Positions 1 through 10,800 of a stretch of 31,193 bases of DNA are shown here, one piece after another (the stretch's first letter is position 1; each line of letters starts with the position of its first letter). The stretch is taken from contig JAWQRN010000338.1 of NCBI GenBank assembly GCA_033557685.1, forward strand, positions 1 through 31,193. The letters are read 5' to 3'. The position numbers and the translations under genes are program-made. The stretch comes from Sperchopsis tessellata (lineage: Eukaryota > Arthropoda > Insecta > Coleoptera > Hydrophilidae). Below the pieces are notes generated by a model. It had not been told where the DNA came from. It searched no databases and saw nothing but the letters and a program-made list of their open reading frames with translations.

Positions 1-534
1 ATTTGAACGTTTTTCTCCTCTTGTGAGTACTCAAAGAAATTGGAAAGGTACTGTAAATTCATTTTAGAATCTCTAAGGTACGTTTTAATAGTAATCCAAT
101 TTTTTAAGCAATCAGAATCGTCAATAAACGTCAGTTTAAGCGATTTTATAAATTTCTTAAAACATTAGACAAATTTATTACAGGAGCTATTTAGATAAGC
201 AAAGTTGCTCTTTTTAGTCGTTTCAGGTGCTAAAAACGCTAAAAAGTGCATCATTTATTTGAACGTTTTTCTCCTCTTGTGAGTACTCAAAAAAATTGGA
301 AAGGTATTGTAAATCCATTTTAGAATCTCTAAGGCAAGTTTTAATAGTAATCCAATTTTTTGAGCCATCAGAATTGTCAATAAACGTCAGTTTAAGCGAT
401 TTTATAAATTTCTCAAAACATTAGACAAATTTATTACAATAGCCATTTAGATAACCAAAGTTGCTCTTTTTAGTCGTTTCAGGTGCTATAAATGCTAAAA
501 AGTGCATCATTTATTTGAACGTTTTTCTCCTCTT
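1..534. repeat. 256-bp tandem repeat, two copies plus a partial third
   Basis: The phrase atttgaacgtttttctcctc starts at 1, 257 and 513, giving an exact 256-bp period. Copies 1 (1-256) and 2 (257-512) are nearly identical, differing by scattered substitutions. The third copy stops after about 22 bases, where the sequence changes at about 535. Each unit ends with a gctaaaaagtgcatcattt-type segment that leads straight into the next copy. No open frame runs through it. The array is cut by the window edge, so its true length is unknown. It could be a short satellite or a tandem duplication inside a mobile element's untranslated end, because a retrotransposon tail follows at 590. Confidence 0.9.
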
Positions 535-573
535 CAAGCCTTCATATTGACGAAAAACACACTGCAGACCAGT

Positions 574-790
574 CTTAACTTCATTTAACTTGAAATCGCT
601 ACTGGAGAATATAATCACCAAGAGGCCACCATTCTACAGAGTCAAAATAGCCCAACAAAGTACTAACTATTGGGCACTACTACTATATAATGTACTACCG
701 GAAAGCATCAAGCGGAACCCCTTCAAGAAGTGGGTGATACAGAGATTGGTAGATCAAGCCCTCTATACCATACATGGAGTCCAGTATTGA
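574..790 (+). pseudogene. C-terminal tail of a non-LTR retrotransposon ORF2
   Basis: An open frame with no ATG start ends at 790. Its translation has the layout of the end of jockey/CR1-like ORF2 proteins: a FYRVKIAQQ-type segment, then LLYNVLPESIKRNPFKKW, then a helix ending in RLVDQALYTIHG. This 'YN.LP..I+...FKKW' arrangement is the usual ending after the RT thumb in insect non-LTR elements. Only about 70 residues remain and no RT core is upstream, so this is a 5'-truncated copy, typical of target-primed reverse transcription. A short AT-rich tail follows. The family assignment rests on pattern memory only. Confidence 0.5.
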
Positions 791-1084
791 AGCAATACCA
801 CAATAATTTGACCACTGTATTGTTAATATATATAACAGGAAAATAAATGTAAATTAATCTACCACATTTTTGTAGACTATGAACTGGTATGTATATATTT
901 TCATTCGTCCTTGTTTTATAGTTGTGGTGGTCTCAGTTTTTTTTTTTGTAAGATAATCTATTCATTTTAATGTCACATATACTTGCTATGTATATCAATA
1001 AAAATAATGGCATCACACCATATTTTTTAAAGGTTTACAATGTTCACATGCCCATGCCAAGATACCATAGCAAATATGCGAGTG

Positions 1085-1725
1085 AAACATACTGGTCTTG
1101 TATAACCGGCGATTTGGGCCGGTACCAATACCCTATATCTGATCTATAAGATTTAGGTCACTCGGTGTAAACACCTTATTTAGTCCATGACCTATATTAT
1201 TATAGGTAAGCGGTTTGGGCCGGTACCTTTACCCTATATCTGACCTACAATAGGTAACGTAAATAACGCATAGGTATCTTACCTAAATTATTTCGTATCA
1301 GTGTAAATACTGGTCTGAAGTAGGCCACGAATTTAATACCAAAATACGCCACTTGGTGGTGTAAGACGTTTAAAAGTTTGAATTAAGTCGTTTATTTAAA
1401 AATTTATAGACAACGTAGATTTTAAAAATGTCGTGTGCGAAGATATCTATCTTGTAGACTCATCTTTTGCACAAAATTAACAAAAACGTTGGTTTAAATT
1501 TTAAACACAAAAGGGTTAACTGTCATTGTTTGATAATATAGAAATCTGCCATTTTAGCTTTGCCTACAAACCAAAGAGGGCGCTGTAGAGGGACGACCTA
1601 TGCAAGTTGCCTACTGTAGGTATGATACCTATTGTAGGTAAAGTACTCAAGATGCGGTGTAGACAGCTACCTAAAATATAGGTAAACTGACCTACTGTAG
1701 GTAGAAAATGCGGTGTATACTAGGC
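1085..1725. repeat. MITE-like region with repeated ACCTACNGTAGGT palindromes
   Basis: The phrase gatttgggccggtacc (about 1110) returns as ggtttgggccggtacc (about 1212), each followed by an accctatatctgaNcta-type segment. Near-palindromes of the form cctactgtaggta or cctattgtaggta occur near 1240, 1610, 1630 and 1690. A gNgtgtaNac motif appears near 1155, 1298, 1655 and 1710. No open frame is convincing. The density of short direct and inverted motifs suggests a non-autonomous DNA transposon with subterminal repeats, but I found no clean terminal inverted repeat or target duplication, so both edges are approximate. Confidence 0.45.
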
Positions 1726-3585
1726 CAATGAAAGTTATCTATGCTTCGTTCATCGAGTAAAGAATGCTTGTATATACTGGGATATATGGTCGTTCTCACA
1801 AGCACTATTGCCGGTAAAAATAGCAGTATTACTTTGTGCAGCTAAATGTTGTTTCTGGGTGGAAACCGTCTAAAGGCTCTGAAAAGAGCCGATGTTTCAT
1901 CCACTATTGTACGGAACATTTTCAAGGTAAATGATGGTACTTCCATGAGTGAACTCAACACACTGACCTATATATAGGGACTGGGGTGGGGGATGCACAC
2001 TAGAGTAGGGCCTTTTCATTCGGATTATTATTATCGAGTACAAAAATAAGTCTGGTGGGTTTTCCAAATGATGGGAAATTAAAAAACACCGTTCCTATAG
2101 CGATTATAAACCTCAAACGCTTTTTCGTTTCTGTGAAAATAAGAAGCATCTTGAGCTAAGAGTCTAGTATCTTCAAAAATAATGGTATGACTTGTTTCAT
2201 GACGATGTTCAACCACGGAGTAGTGTGACCAATGCTTGGCTTTTCCTATATAGACCTTACCTCAGGGACAAGTAGCCTGAAAAACCCCTTTGCTTGCAAC
2301 GGGATGTCGTTTTTGAAGAAAAGAGAACCTTCAATATCTTTTAGATTAGAGAGAATACTGTTTTGATAACAAATTTTCTTAGTATGCAGGCAATTTTATC
2401 GGTTCGAATCCATTACAAATGGTAGAAACGCTGTTGCTTTCTTTATAGTAATATTTATAACAGCAATAGGTAGATTCTGAAGGCGTCTTTTTGACTTTCA
2501 TATCTTACAAATTATATCCATTGGATAAAAACGCATCGGTAACTGTAAGCTGTACTAGCGAATCACAGACCTTTTCTGACAGAGGTGATTATGTGACAGC
2601 GCATGCAGCTACCTATTGTATAGGAGGGTTTATGATAAACAGAATGAAGAAGTGAACCGCCAAATCTACGTTTCAACGATTATGCATCAAAGAGAATTTT
2701 ATTTGACTTACGTCAATTAAATTGCCCAAAATGAATTAAATGATGTTCCAATTGTCCATTAATTTGACGATGAAAAGGAAAATAATGTTATTAGTGTTTT
2801 AAGACCTATTTTGTATACACATAACACTACTAAATGTATTCATAGATATTTAATATTTATGTGTTGCAACTCTAAATCAGGAAGTACCATGCCAGAGATT
2901 ACATATAAATTTAATTAGTTTTATAACCATTCCAATTCTAATATCAGAAATCACCAAGTGTTTATCTGCGACAGTAAAGTACATCATAAAATGTGTCAAC
3001 ATATTCTGGAACCATGGAATTGGTGTATCGTAAGAGGAGTGGAATAACAAAGTATTAAGTCATTTTTATTTTTCCATATTTTGAAGAGAATTCTCAAAGT
3101 ACAGAAATTATGTTTCGCAAGCCTCTGTTGCCATGGAAACAAATCCCAGCACTTTTTATTGCCAACCTAAAAAGCTTGACTGTTATCGACCATATAGCTT
3201 TAAGCTTGTCAAATTTAACTTGCATGACATAATCACCGGTTATACTCCTTATAGTGGGTCGCATGTGCTATATACCATATAAGTATCATCCCACTTATCT
3301 AACTATTATAAGATAGGTCCATACTGAGATGTGAACATGATTCACCTCCCCCCTCTCTACAGGTTGTATTTTGTAACAGAAATTTCTGGACCATGGTTGT
3401 GTATTTGATTCTTGTTTATTTTTGATATTGAAAATTCCTTTAAAATTGGCGCATGTTATTTTAAGATATTCAATTCTAATGAGACAATGGTCTATAGCTT
3501 AGGCTTCTTACATATGAGTTACATGGTAGAAATATACATTTATTGGTAATACAGACAGTAAAAATTAAATAATACTAAGGTAGGA
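1726..3585. other. Non-coding stretch, no gene seen
   Basis: AT-rich sequence without a credible coding frame on either strand. If the asl gene continues past 4647, this would be intronic or 3' sequence. I searched by eye for a further coiled-coil exon and found none. The only small motif of note is the RFX-type site at 3127-3140. Confidence 0.5.
3127..3140. promoter_or_regulatory. X-box-like RFX site (gttgccatggaaac)
   Basis: The 14 bases gttgccatggaaac fit the RFX X-box consensus RYYNYY-N(1-3)-RRNRAC with a 2-base spacer, and differ by one base from the perfect palindrome GTTGCCATGGCAAC. RFX factors control ciliary and some centriolar genes in animals. No promoter is visible next to it, and it lies downstream of the asl exons in this window, so function is unproven. 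Confidence 0.3.
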
Positions 3586-4460
3586 TTATAGAAATTTGTT
3601 TCGCAATGAGAACCCAAGTTGTCTTAGGGAGAGATGGAACATGTCTACATGCGCATCAATGCTGTGGAGTGTTGAGCACATCTTAAATATTGGATAATTA
3701 ATCAGGATGTTAGTTCGGGCATGGGGGAAACAAGTGTTGGTGCCTGACAGAAGTAGTGGGTACATGAATGTTGATATATGCAAGTGAAGCAGGGACATCA
3801 ATTAAGTTTGAACAGACATGGTGTCTATTATTTTCCGAAAACCATTTAAAGAAGTCATGTGGAGAGTTTCCAAGAGTATTCCATTGGGATATCCTTCCTC
3901 TGGATATATGTCGAATGGGCGAAAGTATAGATACTTGTGAATTTCTCTCTGAATTCTTTCAGCAAGCAGGTTGTATTTCCTGTAAAAGGGGTTCCAGATT
4001 GTGCAGCAGTATTCCAACTTGGAACGTACAAATGCATAGTACTAAATCTTAAATACGTCGGTATCAGAAAATTTGTTTGACGATCTTATGATGAAGCCAA
4101 GCATTTGATAGGCAGAAATAGTGATATCACAAATATGGTAGTTGAAGGAGAGATGGCTATCAAATTTGACACCAAGATCAGTAATGGTTCCACAGCGAAC
4201 TAGTTGGGATTCGAATATATTATAAGAAAAGATAATCGGAGTTGATTTTCTGATATAAGTCATCGCTTTGCACTTGTTAATGTTCAAGTACAGTTTATTG
4301 GAGTCACACCAGTCGTGGAGTCTGTCGAGATCAGGGTGAAGGGAGATGCAATCGTGGGGGTCATTCATTCGGGCATATAGTTTAAGGTCATCAGCAAATA
4401 GCAGCTTGGAGTTATGGAGGGAGTATATATACCAGTAGGTATTATCACCAATAATTTAGA
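3586..4460 (-). pseudogene. Decayed non-LTR retrotransposon reverse transcriptase (jockey/CR1-like)
   Basis: Read on the minus strand, a frame near 4430-4370 gives LLFADDLKLYAR, the RT catalytic FADD box. It is followed by about 108 residues (4368-4042) with the thumb-side pattern LHDWCDSNKLYLNINKCK and ITDLGVKFDSHLSFNYHI, both typical of jockey/CR1-type ORF2. A second frame (4017-3802) continues with MEYCCTIWNPFYRKYN and IQREIHKYLYFR, the usual post-RT segment. Near 3800-3590 the C-terminal end persists in mixed frames. At least two frameshifts separate the parts, and the endonuclease and N-terminal RT are absent, so this is a 5'-truncated dead copy. It lies just beyond the last readable asl exon, in the same orientation. 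Confidence 0.8.
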
Positions 4461-4646
4461 TTGGTAGATCCATAGTATTTGAAGCTACTATAAAATTACT
4501 GATACTGTAAATATGAAAATAAATACAAAAAAGCAAAGTATTTATGTTTTTGAAAGCAATTATTTGAAATTATGGTTGACGACAAAAAAGTACGAATTGA
4601 TTTGCTGAATGATTAGTAACTCCAGCAATATTAAAAAAGTACTTAC

Positions 4647-4839
4647 AAGTATGTTTCTTAAGTTTTTGATTTTCAAGAGATAATTGCTCTATAGCTTGTA
4701 GCAATTCTTTACATTGGTTCTGTGCAACTTCCAAATGGTCGGTGAGATTGTTTATCACTGAACACTTTTCAACCACTAATTGATCTTTTTCATGTATCTT
4801 TTCTTTCAGTTTCTGTTCGAGTTCTTTACATTCTTTTTC
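4647..4839 (-). CDS. asl: asl coding exon 5
   Basis: Sixty-four codons plus one base, after a 60-bp intron (4840-4899) ending TTTTTAG. It reads EKECKELEQKLKEKIHEKDQ, then the best CEP152 match, EKCSVINNLTDHLEVAQNQC, then SLENQKLKKHT. It ends at a strong T|GTAAGT donor, so at least one further exon must follow. I could not find it in 1-4646. Confidence 0.8.
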
Positions 4840-7800
4840 CTAAAAATACTTTTAGATCTAACAATTGTAAACAGAAAAACAAATGGTGAAAGAACCTACC
4901 GTTCGATCTAGTCTTGTTAAAGCTGTATCAAGAGACATATGTAGTTGAGTTATTTCGGCATGATGTTGTTCCTGAATTTGCCTGTCAGATATTGTATTTG
5001 TCGTACGACCTTTCTGCATCATTGTCAGCTGTTCTAGTAAATCATTATTAGCATGTTTAGAAGCTGCATTTTCTTCAGTCAGCTAAAAAAAACATATTTG
5101 TAATATTTATTATCAGTAATATCCAAGCCTCTTTATACCTTCATAAAATCTTCATGTAGTTTGTTAGTACTAATTTTAACATTTTCTATTTCAGCTTGAT
5201 GTCGAGAAATTTCTTCTGTTTTGGACACTATAATGTGAAGAAAAATGAAGTTATGTACAATTAATTGGTATATGTAAGGAAAATTAAAAGTGGATCTATG
5301 CAGGCAGCTTCAATATTAATTCGATTCGGATGATTAAATTGTTTGATATTTGATTAAGAGAATCATTAACTCAACCATTTTGTGGGAATGCTGGCATGGA
5401 AGAATTAAATGATTACATACAAATAAGCAGTACTTCCATAATTTTGAAGGAAGGAAGGAAAACCAGGAGTATACTACACATAGTGCTCAAATATCGTAGA
5501 AAAGTAGTTTTTTAGTGGTTGCGCATACTATTTGATGTGAGGAGAGTTAGTTAAAAATTGACAAATAATTAGAAGACTGTTTCTATGTTGTCCATGGTGG
5601 AATAGATGGAGTGAGTTTCTATATACATATAGAAAGGTGATCTTTCTAAGCACAGAAAAAACAATTAAGAAAGAAAAATTACGTTATTTAAAATTCACAG
5701 AATTTAAAATGGTAGTAACCGATTTCAATCTATTCGATCACTTTCAAATTGTATTTATAAGTATTGAAAAACTTCTTATATATTACTCGGTGGTGGTGGG
5801 AGGTACAAATCGCTCCATCCATAAAACAAATGACAAGTTTCACTTCTCAATATACAGAAAATCCACCTCCGCAGCTCTAATTTTATCTAAACACAACGGA
5901 TACAACATTGCTTTTTCTTCAACATGGAGTTTAGAATAGAATATAAATATTCTTTATTTATAGTGCACATATAATGTGCATAAATGGTGTTAACAATATA
6001 TATATATAAAATATCACATAAATTTGTACATGTAAATGTTGATAAAAACAATCACTTAAGAGATGCAAACACAAGACTCCAACTTTCATAACACTAAAAA
6101 ATTTGTAGGTTAAAAAATTCCTCCAAAGTATAAAAGGAAGTACCTTGCAGCCTCAACCTAATCTCTTACGTATTCAAACCTTTCATTGTGTCTCGCAGAT
6201 GGTTGTAGATACCCACAGCTTGAGTGCGGTTCTGGCGCTAAATCACCAGAAGTAAATGGTGCTTATATATAATTTGATATTTTGTATCTTTATCTTCATT
6301 TAGTAAAATATTACTATTTATGTTACAGATAATAAATTTTTTACAGAAATCATAAAAGCTATTCGTTAAAAATATGTACACATTATTTTTAAACCTAATT
6401 ATATTATCACTCTGCTTTAATGCCTCTGGTAATTTGTTGAAAAATGCCAGCCCTTCATAGAAGAGCTTTTATTCACTCTTGTGATGTGAAAAGATAAGAG
6501 ATATCTTAGATGATACGGAGCATAATTTTCTCTAATCCTTAGTTGTTCTGTTAGTTTCTCTGGAGAAAAACCAGCATTCATTTGATTCAGTAACACTAAG
6601 ACTACCCATCTTATCATAAGAGTTACTGGTAACCAGTCCATTATATTTAACATTGTTCATATCAGAGTATAAATGTCACATATAATATTCTCATGGCTTT
6701 ATTCTGCAGAATTTGAAGTCTTTCTATTTTCTGATTGGTTGCAGGAAAAAAGTATTGTTTGACAATGTTTGAAGTGTGGTTCAACAATTGTATTATCAAT
6801 GAGCCTCTTGGTCCAAGAAGTCATTTGTTTAGATATTCTATGCAGGAAACCAATTCTTTTACCAATCTTTTTACACATATTGTCTACTTGGTAAATGAAT
6901 TACATATTTGAGTCTAGGTATACTCCAAGATACTTTATGTGCTAAACCTTTTATTTCTAATCATTTGTTAGCAAACGGATTGAATTTGTTTACCGATCCC
7001 ATTATCATTTAGTTAATTTAATTAATTTGTTTATGCATAGTCATTTATAGAGTGCATGGGTGTTAATAATTCATTGTTTCCACAATTTGTTTATGGTCAT
7101 AGTTACAAACTGACAAAAACAAATCACCTGCAAAGAGATTGAGAAAGCAGTTGTCTAGATATAAGTAAATGTCGATAATGTATATAATGAATAATAATGG
7201 ACCCAACACACTACCTTGGGGTACACCGTACTAATTTTCAATCAATTCAGAAACTTGTCCATTAAATTTGGTTCTTTGACCTCTCATATGAAGATAGTTG
7301 ACAAATCATTTTAGTGCTGTACCCTGAATACTATAATGTTGAAGTTTTTCAATCATTATTATTTTGTCACTAGTGATTTTGTTCTGACCTTAATTCAAGT
7401 GCTTTCTTATGGATGTATTCGGCACAGTGTACTATACAGATCTCATCCATCTTAAGTATTGTAATTCTCAGAAAAAAATGTCCTTCAAGATATTCTGGGT
7501 GATATATTAAAAATACTTCTACTACATCATATTCTTTGACATAAAAGAATTTAGTAGATGGTTATTATCGTTTCAAACATCTTGCTAACTGTGGACAAAT
7601 AAAGTATTGGGTCTATAGTTGTTTAAAAATGTCCTATCCCTTTTCTTGAAAATTGGTCTTATAATTGTTCTTTTAGTGGGTTAGGAAATGTACCTGTCTC
7701 CAGACAAAAGTAGACAATATATGATAATGGCCTAGACATCAGGTCCAACATATTGTCACGATTTTACTGGGTTCAATTTAAACTATTTGTCAAATTATAC

Positions 7801-10800
7801 TTCATTTTATTTAGTATCAGTTATTTACAGTACAATTAGTCTCTCGCATTTCTCTTCGTTCCAAAGCGAACAGACAGTTTCACTAGCTAACGATGCTGCT
7901 TCATGGCGATAAGCACAAGAGGTCCCTTTCTTGCAGGTTTAGTAGTGCTAGAAGTAACAGACAACTTTCTTCCTTCGGGTTTCATCTTCTGGCCGATAGC
8001 TGCACACTGTGATCTTGATTCCGGTCCCTTGGAAGATATACTCCAGCATGTTATGTATGGTCCTTCAATCCAATCCGTCCAAGCTGCATCCGATTTTCGG
8101 CATGGCCAATTTATTGCACTCTTCTTCCGCTAGCGGCGTCTTCAGTTTCTGCATGGAATCCCAAAGAGTCTGGTATATTGGTTTTTCTTTGGAGGTCTTT
8201 TTAGTCAAATTCTGCGATTTCTTTCAATCAGTTTCAGAAGATGTTTTTCTTCCACCAGCTGTCTTCGTAGTTGGCCAACTTTTCCAAACTTCTTATTGAA
8301 TACAGCGGCTATCCCTCGGGACATTCTCAAGTCGCAGTGGGCAAAAAGGTAGTCTTCTGGCAACTTGAACAGGTCTCCTTGCTTCTCAATTAACACGTTA
8401 TGGTGGATCTTCCGAACATTGTTATAGCAGGCCATGAATTCTTAAACTCCAATTTCAACAAGGCTTCTGTGGACCCTTGGATTTCTTGAGACTCCTCCAA
8501 CAACATTTTCTTAGCATCTTCAGTAAGTACATGGAGCCGCTTGGCAAAATTTGCAAAACCAGGCACAAATCTTCTGTAGTAAGTGCACAGTCCAAGAAAA
8601 CGGTGCACCTGGTGTTTGTCTTTAGGAATAGGCCAATCCAGTACTGCAGATATCTTTTCTGGGTCTGTAGCTACCCCATCACTGGAGACAATGTGACCCT
8701 GATACTTTACTTCTCTCTGGAACAAGTGGTACTTCTTCGGACTTACTTTCAGATGGACATTCCTTATCCTCTGAAAAACTTCTTCCCAGTCACCTTTGGT
8801 GTTCTTCAAATGATTTTCCTATTACAATGACTCATCAAGATAGACCAGACAGGTCTTCCAACACAAGCCCTTTAATACCAGGTCCATTAGCCTTTCAAAG
8901 ATAGCAGGAGCATTACATAGGCCAAAGGGTATCATAGTGAACTGCCAGTGTCCTATACCAGTAGTAAATGCTCTCTTTTCTTTGTCACTGGATGCACAGC
9001 CACTTGCCAGTATCGACTTTTCAGGTCCAATGTTGAAAACCACTTGGCTCCAGCTAACGTATCCAAGGTATCATCGATTTGAGGGTAACAGTCCTTCGTG
9101 AGATCATTGAGACGTCTGTAATGCACACAAAATCGTGTAGAACCATCCTTCTTCTTCACCAACACCACTGGGGAAGCCCAAGGACTACTGGATGGCTCTA
9201 TCACATTCTGCTCCTGCATTTCCTTACGAAGTTCCACAGTTTCTTCTCTTTTGGCACATGGCAGTTGCCTGGGATTTTGTCTTATAGGTATTGTTCCTCC
9301 CGTATCAATTCGGTGTTGGACCAGGTTAGTTTTTTTCTTGCAGCAGCTTCTTGACTTTCTTCCATTCTTCTGGTGGTAATTGATGAGAAATTCAGTCTGG
9401 CCAACTCTTGAGGTAGTCTTCGATTTTGCTTTACTGGTATGACATTTTCATTACAATGAGTCATCCAAGATACTGGTTCCACTTTGCCAACACTTTTGCT
9501 TTGGTTAGATTCACTGAGAAGTTGCTTGTATTCATAACATGCAGTGGGACTTGTCCTTGGTTACGCACTAATGTCCTTCTTAGTATTTTTCTCTTCGATA
9601 TAGGGTCATTTGATGGGGACTCGATTATGTCCATTGAGAGGGTTTCTAAATCATTTTCAGTCTCAGCGTGTAGAATTTTCTCAGTCAATGCTGGGATTTC
9701 TTCGTTTTTGATGAGGAGGAGATGTACACTTGCAGGTAATCTGGATGGAGGACTGAGATCAATTTCTTCATTTCCCAAGCAAAGAAGGCGGTACTTAATG
9801 TTGATATCAATGTCATTGGCGTTCATGAAGTCCATTCCCAAGATGGCTTCATCCATGTTACAAATATTGTTCCACACGGCTTCTTCCAAAACTGATCCAT
9901 ACCTTTCTGTGTACTGGGATCCTAGCTACTGTGGCTGTTTTTAGTCGAATGTGTCCAGAATGTATGATTTCTTCTTGCCGTACATGTCTCGTCGGATAAC
10001 GGAGTTATTGGCTCCAGTGTTGACAGTTAATTTGCACTGTCTAGCTCCTATAGCACCTTTAATTATTAAGCTGTTCATCTGTTGCCCTATGATTTCGCCA
10101 GCGTGCACCCCTTCTCATTGGCAGTATTTAGTTTCCCTGGTTCTGTTTCTCCTCGATTTCCCGAGAGTTCCATCTTGTGCGGCACTTTGCTCATATATGC
10201 CCTTCCTTTCCACAACCATAGCACCTGATTTTGCTTCTTTCAGGTCAGGCAACCATTGTATTTACATTTTTCTCACTCTCTTCATCGATCACTTCGCGAA
10301 GTTTAGAAGCCGGATGGTTCATTTTATAAGCTGCATCGAATTTCAGGGCTGTTCCAACTGCTTCCCAAAACGTCTTATGACTGCCGGTTTGGATTGCCAG
10401 GGCCATCTAGGCCATTAGTAAAGATCTGCACTGTTATCATAATTAGGATAATCTTCTGGAAGGTTCCCATAAGTCAGTCTTGCCAATCTTTCTATTTCTG
10501 CGGCATATTCCTGGATACTTTTACTGTTCTTCTTTTTCTTTGTGCAGAGCTGCGCTAGGTACACAGGTTTCAAGTGGTTATCTCCAGACCGAGACTCCAA
10601 AGCATTTGTCATTTCTTGAAAGTTATGTCTTAATTGCAATGGAACATTACGCAAGACCTGAAGAACCGTTCCTTGTATGGACATAGTCAGGTTGGTTATC
10701 TTGTCCGCTTCATCCCAGTTGTTGTACATAACGGCCAACGCAAACTGTGTTTTACATAACGACCAGGAAGTGCTGCCGTCAAACTTGGGTACCTTTACTT

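Noticed and set aside
8477..10418. Long plus-strand frames across the gypsy element
   Set aside because: They are antisense shadows of gag, protease and RT, which are clear on the minus strand.
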